Shown here piece by piece: positions 1 through 11,800 of a stretch of DNA of 51,180 bases. Position numbers and translations under genes: made by a program. The notes under the pieces were generated by a model. The model worked only from the letters and a program-made list of their open reading frames with translations, ran no database searches and was not told the origin of the DNA. Source of the DNA: Tetrahymena elliotti 4EA (Eukaryota > Ciliophora > Oligohymenophorea > Hymenostomatida > Tetrahymenidae); NCBI GenBank assembly GCA_000231825.2, contig JH720326.1:546133-597312 (forward strand), given 5' to 3'. How positions within the stretch are numbered: position 1 is the stretch's first letter; each line of letters starts with the position of its first letter.

Positions 1-1184
1 GTGAGTAAAATTAAGAATCACATGCCTTGGCTTTTAGATAAACAATTAAATAATGCAAAAATCTTAAAAATTTAACATTGAACTTAAGGTTTAACTTATT
101 TTATTGTTTGATAAAATTAAATTAATTTTTTATTTTTGAAAGTTAAATTAAATTAGTCTGTGAACTGTTATTTGAGATATTAGATGGTCTCCACGAATGT
201 TCTAGTCTAACAAATTTAAGTTTAAAGTTAAAGTGCGTTTTCAATGATCATTTATCTTATTTTTATTTTTTAAGAATTAAAATCAAATTATATTTTAACA
301 AATAAGTGGTGCTTCGATGGAATATAAGGGAGCATAATTTGCATCTAGCCTGGAAAATATTTAAAATATGACATTTTTATTACTAACTTTCAAGTAATTT
401 TAATTTTTAAATTTATTCTTCTTGAACAAATTTTTCAATAAATTTAGCGAAAAGTTTATTCGTAACTAAGATGTTTATGATTTTATCAAAGGAATATCTC
501 AATGCTCTAATTTGAGAAATTTATCTTTAACATTTTAGTAATAAATACATTCTATGTAAATTTTTAGAATAAATTACAATTTGTAATAAATAATTAGTTC
601 TAATTGTGAAATTTAAGTTAAAGAAATATCTCAAATTGGATAAGCTTTAGGAATGTGTTAAAATATCAGAAGTCTTGTTTTGAGTATTTTGTAAGTAAAA
701 TTATTTTGTTAAAAATAATAATTTTTAATTACTTTTTAATATAGTTTTAAATTCAAAGAGCTTGCCTACTTAAGGGATTTTTAATTAGGAATTGCCTCGT
801 GCTAGAATCTTTCTATCTTAACTCTATCTATTTGCTTTAGCAAGTATCTTTTTATTCTTTTACAGATTTAAAAATAATAAATTTAAAATTTTTAAAATAA
901 AAATTCAATAAAATTAATCATGTAGTTTTCACCGTGAAGAGCCTATTAAACAAAATTTTATTACTTTTGTATAATAATTTAAATATTAGAAGAATTTGAC
1001 TAGCCTGAAGTTGTGCATTGAGTAATAATATCAATTTTTATTTTTTTCAATTAAAAATTTTGTAAAAAAAATTTTTAATAAAAGTAGTTTTTTGATTGGA
1101 TTTAATAATCAAAAGAATAATTTAATAGAGTAGCAATTAAAAAAAATGAGAAGACTTGTAAAATATAAAGTTTTTTTTTTTTGA
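1..1184 (+). CDS. LRR protein, unit 1 (5' end outside window)
   Basis: This is the 3' part of a leucine-rich-repeat gene. Base 1 is the last base of an intron, so the window opens at what is exon 4 in the complete paralogues. Seven exons can be read with TAA/TAG as Gln: the first two at 2-88 and 143-232, four more LRR exons, and a last exon at 926-1184. All introns here are phase 2, GT-AG. Exons carry one LRR each, for example DGLHECSSLTNLSLKLK and GISQCSNLRNLSLTF. The last exon reads on through KKMRRLV to TGA at 1182-1184. LRRs are protein-binding scaffolds; the partner is unknown. No internal TGA was found, so it looks intact. It is most like the unit at 29037-30860. Confidence 0.7.
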
Positions 1185-1480
1185 CTGAGAAAATATATTG
1201 ATGACTATCTTTTTAAGTTGAGAATTCAATATAATTCTTTAAGATATAGTTGATAAAATAATTTCTACATTTTTATTTTTAAAATAAATAATAAATTATT
1301 CAAGTAATTCATAATTAATTTTATATAAACTTATATCTTAAATTTTTAAAAAGAAATTTAATTTATGATCATTTCTAATCAAATTTAGATTTTTTATATA
1401 AAAAGAAAAATTTTGTTTTAGAAAAGCTTTGGAATAGGAAAACATAATTAATTATAAGAAATCAGAAAAAGATAAAAAAA
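1185..1480. other. intergenic spacer between LRR units 1 and 2
   Basis: A+T-rich spacer of about 300 bp. I see no coding frame or RNA gene. Its right end holds the A-rich leader found before each LRR start (AGATAAAAAAA just before the ATG at 1481). Confidence 0.5.
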
Positions 1481-2918
1481 ATGGGATAAATAAAATCAAA
1501 AATGTATAATTTAATATTCTTTCTCAAAATAAAAAAAAATATTACTGACAAATTTAATTTTTAGCTAATAAAATTATTTTATCTTAATAGAATTACTTAA
1601 TTTATTAACAAGATATTCTACAAAAGCTTTGAAGATGTATTTAAATTGATTCAGATTTAAAAATAATAAAATAAATTTAATATTAAAGTTTTCTCATTCT
1701 TATTTCATTTACCATGAACTTTTGGAACTAGAATTCAGGTAGCTAGATTAATAATGATAAGAATATTTAATTACCATAATTTAATAACTATTTATCAGTG
1801 AGGGAATTTATGAATAAGATACTTTGATGTTAAGAGATACAATTAAATAATGCAAAAATCTAAAAAATTTAACTTTGAATTTAAGGTTTAATTATTTTTA
1901 TTTAATTTAGAAAATTTATTTTAAATTTATTTTTTATTTAAAAGTTTTTATAAATTAAATTATAAAAATGTATTTATTATAATGGATGGAATACATGAGT
2001 GTTCAAATCTAACTAATTTTACTTTAAAATTAAGGTATTGTTATTTATCAAAAAAGATTATTCTAATTAATTCAATTTTATTATCAAAATAAAGAAATGT
2101 GTTCCTAGCTAAATAAGGAGCATAAATTGGATCTAGTTTATAAAATATTAAAAATCTGAAATCTTTAGAGTTGGATCTAAAGTAATGCTAATTCTTTCTT
2201 CAAAAACTAAAAATAATTTATTTTTTAATTAAGCAATAATTCTATTGATAATTAAGATGCTTATGATATAATAATAGGAATATCACAGTGTTCAAACTTA
2301 AAAAATTTGACATTAAAATTAGAGTACATTTTTTTGTTTTAAGATCATTCTACTTAAATGTTTGAGTTAATTAATTAATATTAAAATAATTAGCTTTAAT
2401 AGAGATATTTCTGATGAAGGAATTTCTTAAATAGGAAAAGCTTTTGGAATATGTAGGAATATATAAAAACTGACATTCAGTATTTTGTAAGATTCATATG
2501 ATATTGTTAGACAATTATATTTATTTCTATTTAGCTTTTATAATAAAGGATTTACCTGTTTACAAAATTTTTCTGCAGGTATAGCATAGTGCCAAAATCT
2601 TTCTATCTTAACTTTAATAATTGGAATTAGTGAGTACTATTTTTTTGCTTTTTCCGTTTTAATAATTATTTATTTTTTTAATTGAATATTTCGTTAAAAC
2701 AAATTAGTAAAGAAAAAATCTAACAAAGTTTAATTATACTTGCAAATTCATTTAAAGAATGGAAAAATATTACCTTTTTAAAGATATTGATTGAGTAGTA
2801 ATTACATTTTTTTAATATTTTGATTTTTAAAATGAATAAAATTTATAATAAAGCAATACTAGTGATTTTATTGAGGGACAAATAAAAAGTTTTATAGAGT
2901 AAGAAGCCAAAAAAATGA
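1481..2918 (+). CDS. N-myristoylated LRR protein, unit 2 (complete, 10 exons)
   Basis: Complete LRR gene and the best template for the family. Exons: 1481-1503, 1591-1636, 1689-1738, 1799-1885, 1945-2034, 2095-2181, 2234-2323, 2394-2486, 2535-2633, 2708-2918, giving 291 aa. The protein starts MGQIKSKI: Gly2 and Ser6 with nearby Lys fit the N-myristoylation consensus, so the mature protein probably sits on the cytosolic face of a membrane. Exons 4-9 are 87-99 bp, each encodes one LRR (for example GISQCSNLKNLTLKL), and all are bounded by phase-2 introns. The last exon has the family block LANSFKEWKNITFLKIL and ends KKPKK at a TGA inside an A run. Exon lengths sum to a multiple of three, with no internal TGA. 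Ligand and pathway are unknown. Confidence 0.82.
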
Positions 2919-4009
2919 AACGGCTTATACAATTTAAAAATAGATTTCTCTGAAAAATTGAATTTAATAGCTTTAATTTTTAAGTTAACATATTTTAATA
3001 GTAGTCTAAATGTGATAATAAAATATCAATATTAATTGTAAATGTTAAAGAGTATTTAATAAATTAAATTTTACATTTTAAACATTTGTAAAAAAGAAAA
3101 ATATTTTGTTTAAAAATAAAGTAAAACAAAATTAAATTTTTATTTAATTTTCTTTTCGCAAACAACATTTAATATTTTTTCATTTAATTAAGAAATGCCT
3201 TCAATTAATGAATATCTTAAACTTAAAATATAAATTAGTTGAGATAAAAATAAATTAAAAAATTTTTTTTCATGGGATTAGGTAAGAATTGAATAAATAG
3301 ATTAAATGAAAAAAAATTTGAGAAAAAGTAAAAGTAAATTCAAAATTTGTCTTCTAATATTTCTATAGTTGATTTTAGTTTGTATGAAATGTTTATGGGT
3401 AAATGAAAATTTAAAATTTATTATTTTCACCTAAGCCTGGCTAAAAAATTTTTAGGATTTTTTTTCAAGTTCAAACCCCTTTAAATATTTAAAACAATAT
3501 TTTTGGACAAAATTAAATAATATCCAAATAATTTATTTTTTTTAAATATCTCCATCAAATGTTTTTATAAGGAATTCTAATATCTTAATTTTAAACAAAA
3601 TTTTTATAAAGAAAATCAACCAAAAAATTAAGATTAACTTTATGAAAAAGCTATTGTTATAAGTCTTTAATTATTTGTAAATTTTTCTTTAGGAAATTTT
3701 AGGAAATGAAAAAATATCTTTTATCAAATTATTTTAAATAGATAAAAATAATTAAAAAATTAATTTAAATTAATAAAATCAACAAGATTAAAATAGATAA
3801 ATAATTTTTATTATTCAGACAAGATTTTTATTTATTTTTTACTTGATTGTTTGTTTATTAGATATAAATTACAACTTTATCAAAACATAATTTTAATAAT
3901 TTATTTAATGTTTGATAATAATTAGATTATTTAAAATTTTCATCTCAATAAAATTTCAGCATAATTACACTAATCTATTTGTTTTATTTAGTTTAGATTT
4001 TAATTCTAA
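2919..4009. other. intergenic, no gene seen
   Basis: About 1.1 kb of A+T-rich sequence. The first 30 bases after the TGA continue the family-conserved 3' block (CGGCTTATACAATTTAAA), which is read as protein in units 1 and 6. Beyond that I see no sustained Gln-code frame and no RNA gene. Confidence 0.5.
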
Positions 4010-4845
4010 CAGGTTCTTTTCAACAAGAAAGTTGTCCCTTTTAAAAAATTATAAAATTAAATATTTGAGAAAAACATAAAAATTTGAATCAAATCTGAAA
4101 GCAACATATGATAATTAATTAATAAGGGAGCAAGTGAGCAAGTCAAATAAAACAACCCAAATTAGAGAGCCAGTCAGTCAGTCACTCACTTATAAATTAA
4201 AATTATTCTTTCGAATGCATAATTAATATTAAAACACTATTATTACTAGAGGTCAAGAATTAAAGTTTTGAGATTAGAGCATTATGCTAAGGCTATTCCT
4301 AAACCTTAGGAGCCCACTTCACTAATACAATTGTACCTTTAAAAAAATAATAAAAAGAAAAATTTAATCTAGAAATATTTAACTGAGTGAGAAAAAAATA
4401 CAAATTTGAAACAGAAAAATAAAAATTAATGAATGAGTGAACCAAAGAAGTATCAAGTAAACAACTGCAAATTAGTTAGCAAGAAAGCCACTCATAAATT
4501 AAATTCTTTTTTATCCATTCAAAAATGCAAAATTAATATTATTATTATTATCTTAGGTTAAAATCCAAAGTTTAGAGACTAGGGCATTATGCTAAGCTAG
4601 ATCCTAAGCCTTATGAGCCCATATAATCTATATTATTCCCACTTTTAAAAAATTATAAAAATAAAATTGAAGAAAGAAATATTTAAAAGAATGAGAAAAA
4701 AATAAAAATTTCAATTAAATCTTAAAAGAACAAATCAAAATTAATGGATGAGAGATCCAAAAAAATATTAAGAAATCCAACCCAAGTTTGAGAGTCAGCC
4801 ACTCACTCATAAATTAAATATTTTTTTATTCTTTCAAAAATTTTT
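4010..4845. repeat. tandem ~309-bp repeat array, about 2.7 copies
   Basis: Diverged tandem repeat. Landmarks recur: ACTCATAAATTAAA-like blocks near 4183, 4491 and 4801, and GCATTATGCTAAG near 4279 and 4585, so the period is about 306-310 bp. Each copy also has an A-rich GAGAAAAA block, a GAATGAGTGA-like block and a CCTTAGGAGCCCA-like block. The short CAGTCAGTCAGTCACTCACT run lies inside copy one. The same unit makes the array at 42190-43190. No open frame spans the unit, so I read it as non-coding satellite. Confidence 0.75.
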
Positions 4846-5104
4846 TGCATAACTAAAGAAGAAGATAAAATAGAGTATTAGAATGCTAAAAAATTTATCA
4901 AATATGGTAAATGCACTATTAAGCATTTAATAAGTTTAAATAGATTCGAGAATATAAAAATTTTAAACCTAAATAAAAATAATTTATGATTTAAGAGATT
5001 TTTTTTATGAAAAATAGATATTTGTTTTATTGATTAAATTATTTAAAGTTGCCTTTTTAATAACAAAATTTCTAAACATAAGTAAAAAAAAATAATCTTT
5101 TAGA

Positions 5105-5188
5105 TAATCTTTTGATTAGTGAAACATGAAATAATTAAGTATGTGTATATAATTATTAATCAGAAGAAAGGTGAAAGAGATAAAAAAA
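5105..5188 (+). promoter_or_regulatory. conserved upstream block of LRR unit 3
   Basis: This block matches the region before unit 4 (13920-13995): GAAACATGAAATAA, then a TATA-like GTATATAA-type stretch, ATTATTAATTAGAAGAAAG and an A-rich leader ending at the ATG. Conservation of non-coding sequence just before the start of two paralogues suggests a shared promoter or 5' UTR. Recent duplication alone could also explain it. Confidence 0.35.
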
Positions 5189-6633
5189 ATGGGATAAATA
5201 AAATCAAAAATGTAAAATTAAATGTTCTTTCTTAAAAAAAACAAAAATATTATTTTAAAATTTAATTTTAAACAAATAAAATTATTTTATCTAAATAGAA
5301 TTACAAAATTTATAAACAAGAGATTATACAAAAACTTTGAGGATGTATTTAAGTTTATTTAGATTTAAAAATATTGAAATAAATTTCATGAAAAAGTTTT
5401 CTAATTCTTATTTAATTTATCATGAAAATTTGGAACTAGAATTCAGGTAGTTAGATTAAAAAATATGCAAATAATAATCATAATAATATTTCATTATCGT
5501 AATTTAATAGTGAGGGTAGCTATGAATAAGATACTTTGATGTTAAGAGATGCAATTAAATAATGTATAAATCTAAAAGATTTAAATCTTAATTTAAGGTT
5601 AAATTATTTTTGTGATTGAAAAAAAAAGATTTTAAATTAATTTTTTAATTTAAAAAAAAGTAAACAAAAATTAAATTCTAATAATGTATTTGTAATAATT
5701 GATGGATTGCATGGGTGTTTAAATCTAATAAATTTTACTTTAAAATTAAGGTATTGTTATTTTTCAAAAAGATTTGAATAAATATTTTAAGTAATTAAAT
5801 TTTAATTTTATTATAAAAATGAAGAAATGTATTCCTAGCTAAATAAGGAGCATAAATAGGATCTAGTTTATCAAATATTAAAAATTTGAAATCTTTAGAG
5901 TTGGATCTAAAGTAATACTAATTTTTCTCTTCAAAAAAGAAAAAAGATAATTTCCTTTTTAATTTAGCAATAATTCTATTGATAATTAAGATGCTTATGA
6001 TATAATTATTGGAATATCATAGTGTTCAAACTTAAAAAATTTGACTTTAAAATTAGAGTACATTTTTTTGTTTTAAGATCATTCTACTTAAATGTTTGAG
6101 TTAATTAATTAATATTAAAATAATTAGCTTTAATAGAGATATTTCTGATGAAGGAATTTCTTAAATAGGAAAAGCTTTTGGAATATGTAGGAATATATAA
6201 AAACTGGCATTCAGGACTTTGTAAGATTCATATGATATTGTTAGACTATTATATTTATTTCTATTTAGCTTTTATAATAAAGGATTAACCTGTTTACAGA
6301 ATTTCTCTGCAGGTATAGCATAATGCCAGAATCTATCTATCTTAACTTTAATAGTTGGATTTAGTTAGTACTATTTTTTTGCTTTTTCTGTTAATTATTT
6401 TTTATTTCATTAAATATTTTATTCAAAAAATTAGTAAAGAAAACATCTAACAAAATTTAATTACACTTGCAAATTCAATTAAAGAATGGAAAAATATTAC
6501 CTTTTTAAAGATATTGATTATGTAGTAATTACATTTGCTTTAATTTTTGGTTTTTAAAATTAATAAAATTTGTAAAAAAGTAATCCTCTTGGACAAAACA
6601 ATCGTTTCAAAGAATAACAGGTTAAAAAAATGA
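5189..6633 (+). CDS. N-myristoylated LRR protein, unit 3 (complete, 10 exons)
   Basis: Close paralogue of unit 2 with the same ten-exon plan. Exon 1 is 5189-5211 (MGQIKSK plus two bases). Exon 2 gives ITKFINKRLYKNFED. Exon 3 gives FSNSYLIYHENLELEF. Then come six one-LRR exons: EGSYEQDTLMLRDAIKQC, DGLHGCLNLINFTLKL, QGAQIGSSLSNIKNLKSL, GISQCSNLKNLTLKL, GISQIGKAFGICRNIQKL and GIAQCQNLSILTL. The last exon begins at 6435 and ends at TGA 6631-6633 after NNRLKK. Introns are GT-AG and mostly phase 2. The MGQIKS start predicts N-myristoylation. No internal stop was found. Sequence beyond the TGA stays family-like but is out of frame by one base in an A7 run. Confidence 0.82.
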
Positions 6634-6914
6634 AAAGGCTTGTAAAATTTAAAATTATATTTATTTGAGTCATGAAATTTAATAATTTTATGTTAAAATT
6701 TTATATTCCTAGTTGAAATGTGATAAAAAATATTGATTATATTTTATCTAAATGTATTTAATAAATTAGATTTTACATGTATTCATTCAAGTCAAAATAT
6801 TTAATTTCCTTAATTTGTATTTAAAAGTTTTTCAGTCAGTTTTTTAATTCAAAAAAAAAAATCAAGAAAATATCTTCAACTTGAAATTAAGAATGACTGT
6901 AAGAATTCTAAAAT

Positions 6915-7112
6915 TTAATTGTTATATTTTAGAGAATTAACTACTATATTTAAATTTCTCTAAAGTATTGCTTTTTTATAATTTTTATCCAATATGTTTT
7001 TATGATTAAATTTATTAAGTTTGATTTGGTAATGCAAACATTAATTAATATATTAATAGAGTTAATCAGTTAATTGTTATATTTTAGAGAATTAACTACT
7101 ATATTTAAATTT
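6915..7112. repeat. 43-bp exact direct repeats, 155 bp apart
   Basis: Identical copies at 6915-6957 and 7070-7112 begin TTAATTGTTATATTTTAGAG and end TATTTAAATTT. The right copy overlaps the 3' end of the minus-strand frame ending at 7066. The pattern fits a local duplication or replication slippage. It is too long for a normal transposon target-site duplication. Confidence 0.8.
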
Positions 7113-8450
7113 GGTTCTTGAAAAAATGAATGAAATAATTTTTTCCATTCGTAACCCACGAAATCCCCCCCTACCCATTTATTGTTTTCAATTCTTCCTT
7201 TTCTTTTTATGTTTAAATAAATTCTTCATTATTTTCTTTTTTCTCTTCTTTTACTTGAACTAATTATGCAAGTTTTTAATTTTATTATTCTAATTCTCTT
7301 CTTTTTTCAACTTGATCTTGCACTCATAATTTTTTTAATTAATTTTTACAATAAATTTAAAAATAAAAAATCAATGAAAATATTTTCATTTAGCTATCTT
7401 TCTAGAAACAACTATTTTTTCTTTTTCAGCAACATTATCTTTTTATGTTTTAATTGGGAATTCTAAATTAATTTATTATTCTATCATAGTCTTTATTGGT
7501 TAACATTTCTTAAAACAATCAAATAATCTTATTCCAGATTTTTGACATAATGTTCAAAATATAATAAAAAATTGTTGCAATTATCTTTTATTTCACAAAA
7601 ATGTTAGAAAACTTTTAAATAATTTCTTCTTCTTCTCATTCTCCATCTGAAAACTTTTATTACACTTTATTTTTATTTGAACCATTATCTATAAATATAG
7701 CTTTTATATCATCAATAGTTTTAGGAAAAATATTATAAATAGAATGTTCATCAAATTTTTCAAAGCATAATAATGATGTTGTTCTTAAATTATATTCAAT
7801 ATAAAAATCATATCGTAATTTTATTTTATCAATCTTGTTTTAATAATATTATTTTGCATTATTATTATCACCAGCTGTTTCTGAGAATTTGGCTCTTTAA
7901 TTTATTTCTAATTCTATTCCTAAATAATTTTCAAATTTTAATAAATTGTTCTTGAAAAAAAGTATATTTTTGAGATAAAAGATTTCAAGTTGTAATAAAA
8001 AATATTTCTTTATACACTACCTTTAGTTGTTAATCTTTGCTATGTGAATGGAAGCATTGTTTTTAATTTGTATTTTATTTATTTTAATAATATTTAATAT
8101 TTTTAAAATTAATTTTTTTTTTTTTACAATAAACACACGAAAATGTTTGAAGTGGATAATCTTATTTTATCATTTCTATATCATTAATTTAATATATTCA
8201 CATAATTTGAGAGCTTTATCAAACACCATTATAATTTACTAATTTTAATTTTGTGGGTCTTATAAATTAATTACTAAACTTATTTCCTACCTATTTAGAA
8301 TTCTTTAGCAATTTTATGAATACTGTATCCTTCAAAATGCTTCACTATAATCGTATATTTTTTAAATTTAAAATAGTCTCTTAGCCTAAACCCTCTATTT
8401 CTATCTATTGGTTGATCATTCTATTTATTATCTTGGAAATTTAAAAATTA
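7066..8450 (-). pseudogene. helix-turn-helix / coiled-coil remnant, transposase-like
   Basis: Reading the minus strand with Gln code gives several protein-like stretches in different frames. From 8445 downward comes a basic segment and a helix-turn-helix-like stretch, KYTIIVKHFEGYSIHKIAKE then FQIGRKQV. Next is a CVYCKK zinc-ribbon-like piece, a ~90-residue segment including IYNIFPKTIDDIKAIFIDNG, then a charged coiled coil (VEKRRELEQQNQKLAQLV) and a C-terminus with NGQGGISWVTNGKNYF ending at TGA 7066-7068. A CCCCCCC run near 7165 encodes part of that GQGG. The frame changes between pieces may be introns or decay. The N-terminal helix-turn-helix resembles transposase DNA-binding domains; no catalytic triad was found. 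Family uncertain. Confidence 0.4.
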
Positions 8451-8844
8451 AATATTAATCTTAACAGTTAATGTAATAATTAAAATAGAGTAATTTTCTT
8501 TTTTAAATCATTATTTATTTAAAATAAATTATTTGATACATTTAATATAAATAAGGAGTGATTTTCAATTCTAAGAATCTATTTTTTTTATTTTTATTTT
8601 TAAAATGTTTTTTCAAGATTAAGAGATTAGAAAATAAATAATATTTATTCCGACAGATCTTTATCTCCTCTATTGATTTATATATGATTCATTATGGTAA
8701 TACTTATATTAAATATTTTATATAAGGAAGGGGTACAGATATTATGAAATAGACTAAATAATAATCATTTTACAATTTCTATAAAGAGTTATTTTTGATA
8801 AGTTATTAATAAGCTGCTTTTCGATTTTGAGATTAGCATTTCAA

Positions 8845-11800
8845 TCAGAGAATCTATTTTTTCTTTAAATTTTTAAATTTGATAAGTAAAATCAAATGTA
8901 ATAGTATGATTAAAAGTAATAATGAAACTAATATCAAAAACTTAGTTTCAGCTTTTTCTAAAATTTCTTAAATTGATAATTTATCTTAGTTGATTGATAG
9001 AATAAATGTTTAACTAAATGGAATCATTGATCGAAGGTTATTTATCTAGATATAAATTCTAAAAAATTTATAACATTTTTAGAATTTATAACATAGAAAT
9101 TGATTTTAATTCTAAAAATAAGTAGTTGTTATTTCATATTTTTCATTATTAATTTTCTTGAATTCTAATACTTCTTCTTTATATATTTGTATGTTTTGAT
9201 TTTCCTCTACTATATTAGAGTCAATCACAAATTCTTACATAATCTAATACCAATTTTATGAGAAAATGAAATAAATTGACTTTATTTGTTAAATATGAAT
9301 GTTTTAATCTTTAGCCAATTCCATTAAGTTTGAATCTATTTAAAATTTAAAAGTGTTATCTATCTAAGTGTAATTCTAGACAGAAGTACTTTCTTCATTG
9401 AAAAGGAAATTCTCTTTAAAAATATATTTATTTTGTTTAATTAAAATATTAATATTCTCATCTAATACCTCTAAAAAGTAAAATTGTTTGTTTTGATTAA
9501 TATTTGTTCCAATTTCTTTTATTGTTAAGTTTACTTCATCTCCAAAAATGAAAATATTTTCTTGTGATTCATTTATCAAGTTATATCTTTCAATTTATTT
9601 ATCCTTAATTCTAGAAAGTTCTATTACTATTTTATGATTTTTCAGTTTACTAATTAAAAATAGTGATTTGTGATTCGATAGAAATTTCTAACTATATTAA
9701 TCCAAATTTGAATAAAATAATTTTTCAGATAAAACTAGATTCAAATCAAAGGGGATACTTAAATTAAGATTACACAATTCTAAATATTTTAGATTTTTTA
9801 GATGAAGTATTTAAACTTAATAGCTCTCTCTAAAGCGAAAACTCTCTACTTCAATTGGATTAAATAAATTTCTTATTACAAAATCAACTTTATTTATATT
9901 ATGAGATTAATATTCCAAGTAAATATGAATATCGATGATATCATTTTCTTATTCTAAAATAATGCAATTGTTTTCTGAATTTAGTGAAATATTGTATAGT
10001 TCATTTAATTACATTTTTAATTTTATAACTTTTTCTTCTTCTAATAAAATCAATTTCAAATAATTCTTATTTTATTGTTTTTAGTCTATAAGCAAACACA
10101 TTTGACCTTACCTTTCTAGAATATTATCCAGCAGATCTTCTTGTGCTTAACTTGTACATATTTAAGGGTATATAAATAAGTAATCAATATAAGTGATGGG
10201 ATACTAAACATAATTAGCTTTATCATTATTAGTCTAATTTTAATTTTACCTAATCATTAATGAGGAACATTCAAAAATGAAAATGTTTGATTCAGATGAA
10301 TATTCAATCTTAAAAGCTCTATTTCGATATTTGTTGTCAAACAAAAAAAAAGACTGAGAAATATTGTGAAATGTATATTCATTTTTATTAACAAATGTAA
10401 TTTCTTTGAATTCTTTTAGTTGGAATTTCATATTTTTGTTTGTTTAACCATTAGTTACTTTTAAGTAAAGAAATTAAAATTTTTTATTTCTGATTACTCT
10501 ATTAGCTTTTGTTAGAATTCCATCAATTATTTCTACTTAACTCAAATTTTAATCATATTATGTGCATTTAAATGAAGATAATTCATGATTTGAAAACCAA
10601 TAATCAAATGAAAATTCTTCATCTGATTCTTGAAGTATTACTATTTAATAGTTGGTCATAATTTTGATTTAAAAATGAATCCACTCAGAAGGCTGTAATT
10701 CAAATGTTTCTTTTATTTTTCCCATTTTCACAGCCTGATTTAAAACTTTTATGCGAATTTTGTACTTAATTTAAATTTATTGTTATAAATTTCTCAAAAA
10801 AAGAATCTTAATATTTTTTTTTATAGAATAGTATTGAGAATAAGGATTGCAATTTAGATCCTCTATGCTATAACTAATTGCAATACTTTCAGTTAATATT
10901 TAAATAATTTTATTTTAGGAATTTTCAAGAAATATTGTCTCAAAGAGGGTTTCTGATTCAATAATTTATGTCTGATTTAGATTATCTTTTTGTTAAAAAA
11001 TAAATTTAATTGAAAAAGGAAAGTCCTCTAAATACAAATTCGTAAATTAATTAATTACCCAAATAGTATGTTTTAGATTATTCCTGATCACTAGTTTAGT
11101 TTTTTAGTAAAACTAGACATATATCTGTCATTCTTTATATCGGTTGGTCAATACCTTTCAGGAAAAATTATAATTATTTGAGAGCAATTTATTTTTCCAA
11201 TTGATAGAATGCTTGAAGTTCTTGCTCATTTTAAATTCTAGCATAATATAAAGCATGATATCTATAATATTCATAATTATGTGGATTATTCCAACAAAAA
11301 ACAAACAATAATTGATTATCTTATTTATATAAATCATTTATAGGATAATTAATGGGAAAATTATCTGTCTCATAAAGATATCTAAAATAAATTTTTATAA
11401 GATCTGCCTCTATGAAGATTGATAAAAGTCTAATCACTATATCCTCTTCAGTTTATTATTATCCTTTTTCAATTACGAAATTTATCTTATAAAATGTTTT
11501 TGCAATATTTTAAATTTTGTAATTATAATTAGTTTCTATTTAATGTATTGCATAACTTGACATCTAGATATATATACTTTGATATCTTTTTATTAATTCG
11601 TTGCTGATAGTGATTTTTTTGTCCAAAATATAATTGTAGATTTAAATTCTATCATCAAAATGATTCTTTAATAGCTTCAATTAATGAATATTTTAATCTA
11701 ATTATAAAATTAAAGGAAAATCTTTCCAAAATTTCTCTGCATTTTCTTTTTCTATGAAACAATAATAGAAATAACCTTGCTTAATAGGATAAATATACTT

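Noticed and set aside
4270..4320. tRNA-like or SINE-like look of the satellite unit
   Set aside because: On the minus strand a TAGCNNAG-like stretch appears, but there is no B box and no cloverleaf pairing.
7160..7176. Polypurine/polypyrimidine tract as a programmed-deletion boundary (A5G5 type)
   Set aside because: The C7 run is not in the A5G5 form and has no partner tract nearby; it fits a coding GQGG on the minus strand.
7266..8242. Short plus-strand standard-code frames rich in Phe, Leu and Ile
   Set aside because: They are T-rich shadows of the minus-strand coding-like remnant; composition is low-complexity and no motif is present.
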